This document shows positions 41,705 to 50,943 of a DNA stretch of 64,000 nt, piece by piece. The translations under genes were made by a program, and so were the position numbers. Position 1 is the first letter of the stretch. Each line of letters starts with the position of its first letter. The DNA lies in assembly GCF_048006345.1 (NCBI RefSeq), contig NZ_CP180351.1, positions 2,418,001-2,482,000 on the forward strand. Direction: 5' to 3'. The notes beneath the pieces are model-generated. The model saw only the letters and a program-made list of their open reading frames with translations, was not told where the DNA came from and did not search any database. Source of the stretch: Marivita sp030148515. Its GTDB lineage: Bacteria > Pseudomonadota > Alphaproteobacteria > Rhodobacterales > Rhodobacteraceae.

Positions 41705-43282
41705 CTATGAAAGTTCGCCCGCCAGACCTTTGCGAATCAAAGCCACGCTTTCGTCGACCCCGTAGAGCGCGACGAAACCACCAAAACGCGGGCCTTGGGA
41801 CTGCCCAAGCAGCACCTCGTAAAGCGCCTTGAACCAGTCGCGCAGCGGATCGAAACCGTGGTCCTTGCCGACGGCGAAAACGATGGTCTGCAGCGTTTCG
41901 TCGTCGGTCGGGCCGTCATGCGCCTCGAGCCGGGACGCGAGGTCCTCCATCGCGGCACGTTCCTTTGCGTCCGGTGCGCGGAACGTCTTGGTGGGCTTTA
42001 CGAAATCTTCGTAATAGCGCACGGCAAAGCCTGCGGCCTGATCCAGATCGGCATGGGTCTCGGGCGAGGCGTCAGGCGCATAACGCTTGATGAAAGCCCA
42101 CATGGTGTCCTTGTCCTCGGCCCCGGCGGCAGAGGCGAGGTTCAGCAGCATCGAGAACGGCACGACCATGTGCGATTCAGGCACGTTGCCGGAGTGGATG
42201 TGCCAGACCGGGTTGTTGGCCTGACCGGCAGCGTCCTGCGTCGGATAGGCGCGAAGCTGCTGGTGGTATTCGTCGACCGCCTTGGGGATCACGTCAAAAT
42301 GCATCCGCTTGGCCGTCTTGGGCTTGAGATACATGAAGTAAGACAGCGATTCCGTGCTGGCATAGGTCAGCCATTCGTCAATGGAAACGCCATTGCCGGT
42401 GGTTTTGGAGATCTTCTGACCATTCGCATCAAGGAACAGTTCATAGGTGAAGTGCTCGGGCTTTTTGCCGCCGAGGATTTCGCAGATGCTGTCGTAGATC
42501 GGCGTGTTGGTGCTGTGATCCTTGCCGTACATCTCGAAATCGACGTCGAGCGCGGCCCAGCGGGCACCGAAATCGGGTTTCCACTGAAGTTTGACGTTGC
42601 CGCCGGTGACCGGCAGCGTGATCTCGCGCCCGGTTTCGTCGTCAAAGGTGATCTCGCCCTTCACCGCATCGACGTTCTTCATCGGCACATAAAGCACACG
42701 GCCTGTGTCGGGGTGGATGGGCAGGAAGATCGAATAGGTCTCGCGCCGTTCGTCACGTAGCGACTTGAGCATGACCTCCATCACCGCGTCGTACCGCTCG
42801 GCAGCGCGCAGAAGCACTTCGTCAAAGCGGCCCGAGCGGTAGAACTCGGTCGACGAGATGAATTCATACTCAAACCCGAAGGTGTCGAGAAAGCGGTTCA
42901 GCATCGCGTTGTTGTGTGCGCCAAAGCTGTCATGTGTCCCGAACGGGTCAGGCACATCGGTCAGCGGACGCTGCAGATGTTCGCGCAGCATCTCGGGATT
43001 GGGCACGTTGCCCGGCACCTTGCGCATCCCATCAAGGTCATCCGAAAAGCAGATCAGCTTGGTCGGGATGTCAGAGATCACCTCGAACGCGCGGCGGATC
43101 ATCGTGGTGCGCGCGACCTCTCCAAAAGTGCCGATATGCGGCAGACCAGACGGGCCATAGCCGGTTTCGAACAGGACAAAGCCCTTTTCCGGCGGCTTTT
43201 TCTCATACCGTTTGAGCAGCCGGCGCGCCTCTTCAAAGGGCCAGGCCTTTGAGGTCATTGCAGCTTCGCGCAGATCGGACAT
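41705..43282 (-). CDS. lysK: Lysyl-tRNA synthetase, class I
   Basis: A 525-residue class I LysRS, characteristic of many alphaproteobacteria and archaea and unrelated to class II LysS. The HIGH-like motif is YGPSGLPHIGTFGEV (about 42-56) and the KMSKS-like motif is GQKISKTTGNGVSI (about 287-300). It charges tRNA-Lys. A short imperfect repeat with GCCCGG arms lies upstream of the neighbouring gene's start. Confidence 0.95.
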   Translation of the reverse strand: MSDLREAAMTSKAWPFEEARRLLKRYEKKPPEKGFVLFETGYGPSGLPHIGTFGEVARTTMIRRAFEVISDIPTKLICFSDDLDGMRKVPGNVPNPEMLREHLQRPLTDVPDPFGTHDSFGAHNNAMLNRFLDTFGFEYEFISSTEFYRSGRFDEVLLRAAERYDAVMEVMLKSLRDERRETYSIFLPIHPDTGRVLYVPMKNVDAVKGEITFDDETGREITLPVTGGNVKLQWKPDFGARWAALDVDFEMYGKDHSTNTPIYDSICEILGGKKPEHFTYELFLDANGQKISKTTGNGVSIDEWLTYASTESLSYFMYLKPKTAKRMHFDVIPKAVDEYHQQLRAYPTQDAAGQANNPVWHIHSGNVPESHMVVPFSMLLNLASAAGAEDKDTMWAFIKRYAPDASPETHADLDQAAGFAVRYYEDFVKPTKTFRAPDAKERAAMEDLASRLEAHDGPTDDETLQTIVFAVGKDHGFDPLRDWFKALYEVLLGQSQGPRFGGFVALYGVDESVALIRKGLAGELS

Positions 43283-43408
43283 TGCTCATTCACTCCGGAT
43301 GGTCGCCGCACGGTCTTGTGCGGACGTTCGACCGGCACTCCCTATTGCGGGGGCGCAGGCGGGTCAATAAGTTGGACATCAAACACACGTTCCAGAAAGC
43401 GATAGCCT

Positions 43409-43834
43409 GTGCCAGATATTGATCCCCACCCCCTCAGCCCGCAGGATTGTCTTGTCGCGCTCATGATCGCGGTCTCTGCGTCGGATGAAAGCATCCGCAC
43501 GGCCGAACTGGTGAAGATCCAGTCAGCGGTCAACAACCTCCCGATCTTTGGCGAATACGACGAAGCGCGCATCCCCGATATGTCGGCACTGGTGTTCGAC
43601 CTGTTTGAACAAGAAGACGGGTTGGATGCGCTGTTCGGTCTGATCCGCGACAACCTGCCGGAACGGCTGTTCGAAACCGCGTACGCGCTGGCCTGTGATG
43701 TTGCAGCCGCAGACGGCACGCTGCGCGAGGGCGAATTGCGCCTGCTGGAAGAGATCCGCTATGAGCTTGATCTGGACCGGCTGCACGCCGCTGCCATCGA
43801 ACGCGGAGCACGGGCGCGACATCTGAGTATGTAA
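43409..43834 (+). CDS. TerB-family protein
   Basis: A 141-residue all-helical protein of the TerB/DjlA-like fold: QDCLVALMIAVSASDESIRT at the N-terminus and ALACDVAAADGTLREGELRL near residues 91-110, both with the paired acidic patterns of the fold. Single-domain TerB proteins occur outside tellurite clusters. A GTG start at 43409 is used. It is convergent with a thioesterase 5 bases away. Confidence 0.85.
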   Translation: MPDIDPHPLSPQDCLVALMIAVSASDESIRTAELVKIQSAVNNLPIFGEYDEARIPDMSALVFDLFEQEDGLDALFGLIRDNLPERLFETAYALACDVAAADGTLREGELRLLEEIRYELDLDRLHAAAIERGARARHLSM

Positions 43835-43839
43835 ACGGA

Positions 43840-44265
43840 TCAATCGCGCTTTGGCGGGATCGAATAGGTCAGAGTGGCGCGCGCAACAGGGTCGCTCTGA
43901 CCTTCAGAATAGAGCAGCACGTCCGTCACGCTCAGCGCGCGTCCCAGCTTGAGCACCTTGGCATGGGCGATCACGTCCGCTCCTGCCACCGGTTTGCGCA
44001 TGAAGTCGATGGAGCAATTGGTGGTGACCGCCAGTGCCTCTTTCCCGATGCGGGCCATTGTGGCGACATAGGCCGCCACATCGGCAAGGCTGAACATCGC
44101 CGGGCCGGACACTGTGCCGCCGGGGCGCAGGTGCTGTTCCCCCGCATGAAGGCGCATCACCAGCAGGTCTTCATCCAGATGGTCGATGCCGAACATGCCT
44201 TTGACCTGTGGAAACACCTCGTCCAAGAACGCTTCCATTTCATCTGCCGGAACTTTGAGCGCCAT
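43840..44265 (-). CDS. PaaI-family hotdog thioesterase
   Basis: A 141-residue hotdog-fold thioesterase. LRPGGTVSGPAMFSLADVAA (about 46-65) corresponds to the HGG-helix region, here with PGG in place of HGG, and TTNCSIDFMRKP follows as the central strand. The ATG has CGGAGG upstream. It is divergent from an enoyl-CoA hydratase across 56 bases, so both may belong to acyl-CoA turnover. Confidence 0.87.
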   Translation of the reverse strand: MALKVPADEMEAFLDEVFPQVKGMFGIDHLDEDLLVMRLHAGEQHLRPGGTVSGPAMFSLADVAAYVATMARIGKEALAVTTNCSIDFMRKPVAGADVIAHAKVLKLGRALSVTDVLLYSEGQSDPVARATLTYSIPPKRD

Positions 44266-44321
44266 GCTTTCCTCCGCTGCCCTGAACCGATAGAGTTGCG
44301 CCAAGTCACTGGGAGGACAAG

Positions 44322-45107
44322 ATGAAAATCCTGGAACGTCGCGACACCGACGCGGTTTGCCATTTGCACCTGAACGCGCCTGAGCGCCTGAACGCGCTGT
44401 CGGATGAAATGCTGGCCGCGTTGCAAGAGCAGATCGACGCGCTGCACGATGACCGCACAGTGCGGGTTGTCGTCATCTCGGGTGCGGGCAAAGCATTCTG
44501 CGCGGGGCATGACCTCAAGCAGATGACAGCGGGGCGGCAGGCCGAGGATGGCGGCAAGGCGTATTTCAAAGACCTGTTTGACCGCTGCGCACGGGTGATG
44601 ACGGGCGTTCAACGCCTGCCCCAACCTGTGATCGCGCAGGTTCATGGCATTGCAACCGCCGCTGGATGCCAGTTGGTGGCGTCCTGCGACATGGCCGTCG
44701 CTGCCGAAGGCACGCGGTTCGGGGTCAATGGTGTGAATATCGGGCTGTTCTGCTCGACGCCGATGGTCGCCTTATCACGCAACATCCCGCGCAAGCAGGC
44801 ATTTGAAATGCTGGTCACCGGCCAGTTCATCGACGCCCACCGCGCCGAGGCGCTTGGATTGGTGAACAAGGTGGTTCCCGCCGAGGATCTGGCCGATGCC
44901 ACGCATGAGATGGCGCAATTGGTCGCCAGCAAGCTGGGCGCGGCGGTGAAGATCGGCAAGCAGGCGTTTTACGAACAGGTCCAGATGGGGCTCGACGACG
45001 CCTATGCCTATACTGGTCAGGTTATGGTCGAGAACATGCTCTACCGCGATACTGAGGAAGGAATCGCGGCGTTTCTGGAAAAACGACCCCCCGACTGGTC
45101 GCAGTAA
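44322..45107 (+). CDS. Enoyl-CoA hydratase/isomerase family protein
   Basis: A 261-residue crotonase. The oxyanion segment is FCAGHDLKQM, and GIATAAGCQLVASCDMAVAA is the usual central motif. The catalytic-Glu region reads FGVNGVNIGLFCSTPMV, lacking the typical Glu pair, so a classic hydratase reaction is uncertain. The stop is followed after two bases by nadD. Substrate unknown. Confidence 0.88.
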   Translation: MKILERRDTDAVCHLHLNAPERLNALSDEMLAALQEQIDALHDDRTVRVVVISGAGKAFCAGHDLKQMTAGRQAEDGGKAYFKDLFDRCARVMTGVQRLPQPVIAQVHGIATAAGCQLVASCDMAVAAEGTRFGVNGVNIGLFCSTPMVALSRNIPRKQAFEMLVTGQFIDAHRAEALGLVNKVVPAEDLADATHEMAQLVASKLGAAVKIGKQAFYEQVQMGLDDAYAYTGQVMVENMLYRDTEEGIAAFLEKRPPDWSQ

Positions 45108-45109
45108 AT

Positions 45110-45718
45110 TTGACACACCACAGGCTCCATCTTCGGCCCGGCATGCGCGTGGGCCTTCTTGGCGGGTCGTTTGATCCGGCGCACGAAGGGCATGTGCATC
45201 TGACCAAGGTCGCTCTGCGCCGATTCGCGCTCCACAAGGTGGTCTGGCTGGTGTCTCCGGGCAATCCGCTGAAGGCGCGAGGTCCGGCGGCACTTGAGGC
45301 GCGAATTGCACGCGCCGAGGCGATCATGCGCGATCCTCGGGTCATCATCAGCGATTTCGAGGCGCAGATCGGCACGGCCTATACCGCCGAAACGGTCGAT
45401 GTCCTGAAAGCGGCTTATCCCGGTGTACACTTTGTCTGGCTCATGGGGGCGGACAACCTTCATCAGCTCCACCGCTGGCAACGCTGGGAAGACATCATGC
45501 AGTCGGTGCCTGTTGGCGTTCTGGCGCGACCGGGCTGGCGGCAAGCCGGGCTGAATTCCCGCACCGCGCGCAAATATCACCATATGCGCCTGCCGGGTCG
45601 CTCCTCGTTCATGCTGGCGGATCAAGCGGCGCCAGCGTGGTGTTTTGTGAACATGCCGATGATGCAGGTCAGCTCCACAGAGCTGCGGGCAAAAGGCATA
45701 TGGCAGTCCGAAAACTGA
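45110..45718 (+). CDS. nadD: Nicotinate-nucleotide adenylyltransferase
   Basis: A 202-residue NaMN adenylyltransferase making deamido-NAD in NAD synthesis. The nucleotide motif is GLLGGSFDPAHEGHVHL (HxGH as HEGH), the ligand motif is VSPGNPLK, and the C-terminal SSTELRAKG is the ISST-like motif. The frame opens with a TTG at 45110; ATG 45143 (MRVGLLGGSFDP) is an equally plausible start. Confidence 0.93.
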   Translation: MTHHRLHLRPGMRVGLLGGSFDPAHEGHVHLTKVALRRFALHKVVWLVSPGNPLKARGPAALEARIARAEAIMRDPRVIISDFEAQIGTAYTAETVDVLKAAYPGVHFVWLMGADNLHQLHRWQRWEDIMQSVPVGVLARPGWRQAGLNSRTARKYHHMRLPGRSSFMLADQAAPAWCFVNMPMMQVSSTELRAKGIWQSEN

Positions 45719-45815
45719 GCCCGCGAAACACGATCATGTTGCTGCCAAAGAATAGCCCACCCCTCACCAAAGCGTGTCCTTGTCAGTCGGCGACCAGTGA
45801 GGTTACATCCGCCAC

Positions 45816-47324
45816 ATGACACGGGAAGTGACACGTCGCGCGGTCTTGGGCGGTCTGGCTTCGGCCATGGTCGCACCGACTGCATTTGCTCAATCCGCCT
45901 TGGCCCCGACCACATCCCTAAGGCCTGCAGCGCGGGCTGAGGATATCCTCAAAACCTATCAGCCGCCTTTGAGCGCGTTGATCGAAGATGCCGGACTCGC
46001 GGGCAATGTCAGCGTTCAGGTGGCCGATGTCAAAACCGGGCTGGTGCTGGAATCCCACAACCCTTTGCGCGCCCTGCCCCCAGCCAGCGTCGCAAAGGCG
46101 CTGACCGCGTGCTACGCGCTTGATGTGCTGGGACCGGGTTACCATTTCGAAACCCGCATCTTGGCGACAGCCCCGGTTACGAATGGTCGGATCAACGGCG
46201 ACCTGATCCTTGCCGGTGGTGGCGATCCGACCCTTGATACGGATGCCATCGCCGCGATCGCCAAGCGGCTGCGCGAAGAGGCCGGCGTGACAGAGGTCAC
46301 AGGCCGGTTCCTTGTCTGGGGCGGCGCCTTGCCCGCTTTGAACGGCATCGACAGCGAACAGCCAGACCAGGTGGGGTACAATCCGGGGATTTCCGGGCTG
46401 AACCTGAATTTCAACCGGGTCCATTTCGAATGGCAGCGCGCGGGTGATCGGTACAATGTGACGATGGACGCCCGCTCTTCGACATTGCGGCCGGATGTTC
46501 GTTCTGCGCGCATGCGGGTCGAAGTGCGCAATCACCCAATCTACACCTACAAGGACGGCGGAGACTTTGACGACTGGACCGTGGCGCGTGGGGCCTTGGG
46601 GCGCAACGGGGCGCGTTGGTTGCCGGTGCGCAAACCCGCCCGCTACGCCGCCGAAGTGTTCCAGATCCTCGCGCGGTCGAACGGTATCGTTCTCAAATCG
46701 CCGGAACTGATCGACAGCGTGCCATCCGGCGCCGTGACCGTCCTCACCCATGAGAGCGCGCCCTTGCGCATCATCCTCCGCGACATGTTGAAATTTTCGA
46801 CCAACATCACGGCGGAATGTGTGGGCATGACCGCGACGGCGAAGCGGGTCGGCGCAGTCTCATCGCTGAAGGCGTCGGCTGACGCGATGAATGCATGGGC
46901 GAAGGACACGCTAGGCATGAGCTCTGTCGCGCTTGAGGACCATTCCGGTCTGGGCGATGACAGCCGCCTGTCCGCGCGAGACATGGTGGTGGCGCTGATC
47001 GCTGCGCGAAAAACCATGGGGATCAAACCCTTGCTCAAGGAGCACCCCCTTCGGGACGAGGATCGCAAGATCCTCGAAGACCACCCTGTGAAAGTTCACG
47101 CCAAGACGGGCACCTTGAATTTCGTCAGCGGACTGGGCGGATTCATTGACCTTCCCGATGGCACGGAACTCGCTTTCGCCTATTTCTCGGCGGATCTGCC
47201 CCGCCGGGATTCGCTGACCCGCGAACAACGCGAGGACCCGCCCGGCGGACAATCCTATGCAGTCGCGTCGCGCAAATTGCAGCAACGGCTTTTGGCGCGC
47301 TGGGGCATCCTGTACAACGGCTGA
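45816..47324 (+). CDS. dacB: D-alanyl-D-alanine carboxypeptidase/endopeptidase, PBP4 type
   Basis: A 502-residue class C penicillin-binding protein. The nucleophile motif is PASVAKALTA (S-x-x-K), the second motif is HSGLGDDSRL (SxN replaced by SGL, as in the family), and KTGTLNFVSG is the KTG box. It trims or cleaves peptidoglycan peptide bridges in the periplasm. The N-terminus TRRAVLGGLASAMVAPTAFA has a twin-arginine, so Tat export is possible. Confidence 0.92.
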   Translation: MTREVTRRAVLGGLASAMVAPTAFAQSALAPTTSLRPAARAEDILKTYQPPLSALIEDAGLAGNVSVQVADVKTGLVLESHNPLRALPPASVAKALTACYALDVLGPGYHFETRILATAPVTNGRINGDLILAGGGDPTLDTDAIAAIAKRLREEAGVTEVTGRFLVWGGALPALNGIDSEQPDQVGYNPGISGLNLNFNRVHFEWQRAGDRYNVTMDARSSTLRPDVRSARMRVEVRNHPIYTYKDGGDFDDWTVARGALGRNGARWLPVRKPARYAAEVFQILARSNGIVLKSPELIDSVPSGAVTVLTHESAPLRIILRDMLKFSTNITAECVGMTATAKRVGAVSSLKASADAMNAWAKDTLGMSSVALEDHSGLGDDSRLSARDMVVALIAARKTMGIKPLLKEHPLRDEDRKILEDHPVKVHAKTGTLNFVSGLGGFIDLPDGTELAFAYFSADLPRRDSLTREQREDPPGGQSYAVASRKLQQRLLARWGILYNG

Positions 47325-47333
47325 TCCCTTGGG

Positions 47334-47371
47334 ACAAAAAAGGGGCGCAAAGCCGGTCTTTGCGCCCCCAG
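47334..47371 (-). terminator. Terminator between dacB and the DUF1127 gene
   Basis: GGGGCGCAAAG and CTTTGCGCCCC form an 11-bp stem with a 5-base loop. On the minus strand it is followed by TTTTTTGT, so it ends the DUF1127 transcript; it may also block dacB read-through. Confidence 0.85.
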
Positions 47372-47392
47372 AGGTCTGACTGACGCAGGGAT

Positions 47393-47620
47393 TTACGGCA
47401 GCCAGAACTTGCGGTTGGCCTCCTTTTGGGCGGTCAACCGATCCAGACCGATGTCACGCAGCAGGTGTTCATCGAGATGTTTGAGATGCTGCCGCGTGCG
47501 GCGGCGTTCGGACCACACCGTGACCGTCACCGCAACGCGCAGCGCGACGACAGCCAGCGGGGACAGGTTCGACTGTCCGCCAAGATAGGCGATCTGCGGG
47601 GCGTGGGTTGCGTGTGCCAT
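47393..47620 (-). CDS. DUF1127 small protein
   Basis: A 75-residue protein with the C-terminal DUF1127 motif RRRTRQHLKHLDEHLLRDIG and LDRLTAQKEANRKFW, an arginine-rich helical segment. Short DUF1127 proteins are linked to RNA and phosphate turnover and stress adaptation in alphaproteobacteria. GAGGAGTACACCC before the ATG is a strong ribosome site. It is divergent from a MocR regulator with GATACA repeats between, a likely target of it. Confidence 0.87.
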   Translation of the reverse strand: MAHATHAPQIAYLGGQSNLSPLAVVALRVAVTVTVWSERRRTRQHLKHLDEHLLRDIGLDRLTAQKEANRKFWLP

Positions 47621-47636
47621 GGGTGTACTCCTCAAA

Positions 47637-47743
47637 TGTATCGACACAATTTTACTTATCGCAGCAAGTGTATTGCCTTTGCGATACAAAAATGGATACA
47701 TTCGACTCAGAAAACGCTCCAGAGAAAGATTGTGTCGGATACA
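47637..47743. promoter_or_regulatory. MocR-type operator cluster between DUF1127 and mocR genes
   Basis: TGTATCGACACA (47637-47648, near palindrome), two direct GATACA (47683-47688, 47695-47700, 12 bases apart) and TGTGTC-G-GATACA (47731-47743). A further GATACA at 47815-47820 lies in the gene. Spaced direct repeats are typical MocR/GntR sites. The cluster would control both divergent genes. Confidence 0.6.
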
Positions 47744-49141
47744 ATTTCCCCAGACAAGATCGTGTCGCTGCCACAACCCGCTGTCGGACCAAAGTACAAA
47801 AGGGTCGCCGACACGATACAATCCGCGATCCGTTCAGGTGACTTGCGCGCCGGAGACAAACTGCCGCCGGTCCGCGAACTGGCATGGTCGCTGGGCATCA
47901 CACCTGGAACCGTGGCGCGCGCCTATACGCTGCTGACGAATGCCGGCCACGTCAATGCCGAGGTTGGGCGCGGAACATTTGTGGCAGAGCGCAGAACGCG
48001 CCCTCAGCCCCCCGCCCGCGAATACGTGTCGGTTCCGACGCAGGACGGGAAATTGTCGTTGTTCAGCCCGCAACTGCCCGATCTTGGTCAGGTCGCTCTT
48101 ATTCAGGACGCCTTTGCCCGGATTGGAGAAACCGCACCAGAGCGCCTCCTGCACTACCCCACGCGTGACGCGTACCGCCCCCTGCGCGAGGCGGCTGTCC
48201 ATTGGTTGCGCAGCATACCATTGGGCAGCATCGATGAGTCCGATGTGGTGATCGTGCACGGTGCACAGAACGGTCTGACCGTGATCCTGCAGGCTATCTT
48301 GCGCGGCTCCCGCCCCACCGTATTGGTCGAGGATCTGGCCTATCCGGGGTTTCGCCGTACCGCAGATCTCTTGCGTGCCGATGTTGTCGGGTTGCCAAGC
48401 GACGAGAAAGGCCTGTTGCCCGATGCACTAGCCGACATTGCCCGCAGCACGGGGGCGCAAGTGCTGTGCACGTCACCGGATGTGCACAATCCGACGCTGA
48501 ACTGCACCCCCGCCGAGCGGCGCAACGAAATCGCTGCGGTCTGCCGCGCGCAGGATATCCAGATCATCGAGGACAATTGTTATCGGCGCGCCAACACCAA
48601 TGCGCCAAGCTACCGTATTCTTGCGCCAGAGCGGACCTGGCACTTGTCGTCGATCTCCAAGATACTGACCCCCGCCTTGCGGATCGGCTTTGCCGTAGCA
48701 CCCCGAGGCCGCGGCCCCGATCTACGTCAGGTGGCCGAACATGGCTTTTTCGGCATAGCCCAACCGTTGGCCGAAGTGGCCGAACGCATCCTCACCCTGC
48801 CCGAAACCGATGAGATCGTTGTCGCAATCCGCGAACGCATGGCCGAATACGTGCGCGTCGCGGTAAATGCGCTCGGAACGTATCGGCTGACCTGGCACGA
48901 GGACGTCCCGTTCCTGTGGTTGCCCCTGCCCCAAGGGTGGCGCGCCGCCGCGTTTTGCCGGGCCGCCGAAGCGCGTGGCGTGCAGATCAGATCCGCCGAT
49001 GAATTCGCTCTGCGCGACGGTCGCGCGCCTCATGCAGTCCGAATCGCCGTGAACGCGCAGGTTCCCCTGCAGGAGTTCGAAAACGCCATGTTGCAGTTGC
49101 GTGATCTTCTTGGACACCCGCCCGAGCAGATAAGTGTCTGA
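47732..49141 (+). CDS. MocR-type GntR/aminotransferase-fold regulator
   Basis: A 469-residue PLP-dependent regulator. The N-terminal GntR winged helix has KYKRVADTIQSAIRSGDLRA, GDKLPPVRELAWSLGITPGT; the C-terminal aminotransferase fold has VHGAQNGLTVILQAIL, EDLAYPGF, TSPDVHNPTLNCT, IIEDNCYRR and HLSSISKILTPALRIG with the PLP Lys. Start uncertain: GTG 47732 with AGAGAAAG is chosen; GTG 47762 and an upstream ATG are alternatives. It probably regulates itself and the divergent DUF1127 gene; the effector is unknown. Confidence 0.9.
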   Translation: MSDTISPDKIVSLPQPAVGPKYKRVADTIQSAIRSGDLRAGDKLPPVRELAWSLGITPGTVARAYTLLTNAGHVNAEVGRGTFVAERRTRPQPPAREYVSVPTQDGKLSLFSPQLPDLGQVALIQDAFARIGETAPERLLHYPTRDAYRPLREAAVHWLRSIPLGSIDESDVVIVHGAQNGLTVILQAILRGSRPTVLVEDLAYPGFRRTADLLRADVVGLPSDEKGLLPDALADIARSTGAQVLCTSPDVHNPTLNCTPAERRNEIAAVCRAQDIQIIEDNCYRRANTNAPSYRILAPERTWHLSSISKILTPALRIGFAVAPRGRGPDLRQVAEHGFFGIAQPLAEVAERILTLPETDEIVVAIRERMAEYVRVAVNALGTYRLTWHEDVPFLWLPLPQGWRAAAFCRAAEARGVQIRSADEFALRDGRAPHAVRIAVNAQVPLQEFENAMLQLRDLLGHPPEQISV

Positions 49142-49229
49142 TTTCCCGCTGGAATGATTAAAAAACGGTCGCCTGCCACCAATTCGGAGGCTAGGCTGCA
49201 TTTCGCAACTCACCTACCAAGAGACATCA

Positions 49230-49754
49230 ATGGGTTTAGACATCAGCGTGGCCTTCGTCGAAACGCGGCCTGATCTCGACGAATTGTCCGACATTCTGAC
49301 CGAATATTACGCCCAGATTCTCGAGCGATTGATGGCGGTTGGCGGTCCAAGCCTGTCTGTCGAAGATCATGTAAAGTCCAGCCTTGATGTGATTGATGAC
49401 TTCATGCCGCCGAATGGCGGTATTCTTTTGGCGCGGGACAGTTCCGGATACCTTCTGGGGTGCGGCTTTGTCCGGATGATCGACGACCACCGGGCCGAAC
49501 TGAAGCGTCTTTTCGTGCGCGACCTTGCCCGAGGCTATGGACTTGGTCGCCGGATGATCGAGATGCGGATCGAAAAAGCCAAGGAACTTGGGGCCACGAC
49601 AATCCTTGCCGACACCGTGCGCGGCAACAGCTCCATGCTGGCGCTTTATGACCGATTGGGGTTCAGCGAAACCCCCCGCTATGATGGGAATGCGAATCCG
49701 GCGGCCTTCGAGAAGTATCTCGTCTATCGAAAGCTCGAACTGGCGGACGCCTGA
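49230..49754 (+). CDS. GNAT-family N-acetyltransferase
   Basis: A 174-residue GNAT protein. The acetyl-CoA loop LARGYGLGRRMIEM (motif A, [RQ]-x2-G-x-G/A; about 109-122) and the following ADTVRGNSSMLALYDRLGFS are typical. Substrate unknown; likely a small molecule or protein N-terminus. It follows the MocR gene by 88 bases. Confidence 0.88.
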   Translation: MGLDISVAFVETRPDLDELSDILTEYYAQILERLMAVGGPSLSVEDHVKSSLDVIDDFMPPNGGILLARDSSGYLLGCGFVRMIDDHRAELKRLFVRDLARGYGLGRRMIEMRIEKAKELGATTILADTVRGNSSMLALYDRLGFSETPRYDGNANPAAFEKYLVYRKLELADA

Positions 49755-49834
49755 AACAGTCGAAATAGATGGGGTATAATAATACCTTATTTTTAAGTCA
49801 CTGATTTCAAAACATTTATTCAGATAAACGCCGC

Positions 49835-49862
49835 TTGACTGCGATTTGGCAATCCTTATAAC
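49835..49862 (+). promoter_or_regulatory. Candidate rplM-rpsI promoter
   Basis: TTGACT (49835-49840) and TATAAC (49857-49862) are 16 bases apart, 68 bases before rplM, in an A+T-rich stretch that could act as an upstream element. It fits a strong housekeeping promoter. Confidence 0.62.
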
Positions 49863-49929
49863 CCGCCCATCGGAATATACGGGGTGCCTGCACCCTGCCT
49901 TACCAATCAAACGTCAGGGACATCCCACG

Positions 49930-50394
49930 ATGAAAACCTTTTCTGCAACACCGGCAGACATCGACAAGAAATGGATCCTGATCGACGCCGAGGGCGTCGT
50001 TCTGGGCCGTCTTGCCGCGATCGTCGCCACCCGCCTGCGCGGCAAACACAAGCCGTCCTTCACTCCGCATATGGACATGGGTGACAATGTCATCGTGATC
50101 AACGCGGACAAGATCCAGATGACCGGCAACAAGCGTCAGGAAAACTTCTACTGGCACACCGGCCACCCGGGCGGCATCAAATCCCGCACCAAGCAGCAGA
50201 TCCTCGAGGGTGCACACCCCGAGCGCGTCGTCCAGAAAGCGGTTCAGCGCATGCTTCCGGGCAACCGCCTGTCCCGCAAGGTGATGACCAACCTGCGCGT
50301 CTATGCTGGCGCCGAGCACCCGCACGAGGCCCAGAGCCCCGAAGTGCTGGACGTCAAATCCATGAACTCCAAAAACACCCGGACGGCGAAATAA
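49930..50394 (+). CDS. rplM: 50S ribosomal protein L13
   Basis: A 154-residue L13. Typical segments are KKWILIDAEGVVLGRLA, HMDMGDNVIVINADKI, ERVVQKAVQRMLPGNRL and RNLRVYAGAEHPHEAQ-like end. It joins the large subunit early in assembly. The stop codon overlaps the rpsI start by one base (TAATG). Confidence 0.97.
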   Translation: MKTFSATPADIDKKWILIDAEGVVLGRLAAIVATRLRGKHKPSFTPHMDMGDNVIVINADKIQMTGNKRQENFYWHTGHPGGIKSRTKQQILEGAHPERVVQKAVQRMLPGNRLSRKVMTNLRVYAGAEHPHEAQSPEVLDVKSMNSKNTRTAK

Positions 50395-50882
50395 TGGCTG
50401 AGCAACTCAATTCTCTCGAACAGCTGAACACCGCCGCAGGCCTCGATGCTGCGCCGGAAGTGGTTGAAATCCCGCGTGAGCCGCAGCGTGATGCGCTGGG
50501 CCGCGCCTATGCCACCGGCAAGCGGAAAGACGCGGTTGCCCGCGTCTGGATCAAGCCGGGTTCCGGCAAGGTCAATGTGAACGGCAAGGAAATGAACGCC
50601 TACTTCGCACGTCCGGTTCTGCAGATGATCCTGCGCCAGCCGTTCGACGTGGCCGGCGTTGCCGACCAGTTCGACGTGATGGCCACCGTCAAGGGCGGCG
50701 GACTGTCCGGTCAGGCCGGTGCGGTCAAGCACGGCATCTCCAAGGCGCTGCAGCTTTATGATCCGAACCTGCGTTCGGCGCTCAAGGCTGCTGGCTTCCT
50801 GACACGCGACAGCCGCGTTGTGGAACGTAAGAAGTTCGGTAAGCGCAAGGCGCGTCGGAGCTTCCAGTTCTCCAAGCGTTAA
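50394..50882 (+). CDS. rpsI: 30S ribosomal protein S9
   Basis: A 162-residue S9 with an N-terminal extension usual in alphaproteobacteria. The core starts ATGKRKDAVARVWIKPGSGK and ends KKFGKRKARRSFQFSKR, whose basic tail reaches the ribosomal P site. It is followed by a strong terminator. Confidence 0.97.
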   Translation: MAEQLNSLEQLNTAAGLDAAPEVVEIPREPQRDALGRAYATGKRKDAVARVWIKPGSGKVNVNGKEMNAYFARPVLQMILRQPFDVAGVADQFDVMATVKGGGLSGQAGAVKHGISKALQLYDPNLRSALKAAGFLTRDSRVVERKKFGKRKARRSFQFSKR

Positions 50883-50902
50883 TCCGCGCTTTCAGAATAT
50901 CG

Positions 50903-50931
50903 AAAAGGCCGCCTTTCGGGGCGGCCTTTTT
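50903..50931 (+). terminator. Rho-independent terminator of rplM-rpsI
   Basis: GGCCGCC-TTTCGG-GGCGGCC with flanking A- and T-runs (AAAA before, TTTTT after) forms a strong hairpin. Confidence 0.9.
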
Positions 50932-50943
50932 GTTTCTGGCATC

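Noticed and set aside
41684..41706. Possible sixth family B palindrome before the lysK stop
   Set aside because: The arms read GCCCGGC-AAAAT-GCCCGGT, closer to a direct than an inverted repeat, so it is at best a decayed copy and is not listed with the intact ones.
47393..47821. A 142-codon version of the DUF1127 gene
   Set aside because: The extension crosses the divergent promoter and GATACA cluster; the internal ATG at 47620 has a strong ribosome site and gives the normal DUF1127 length.
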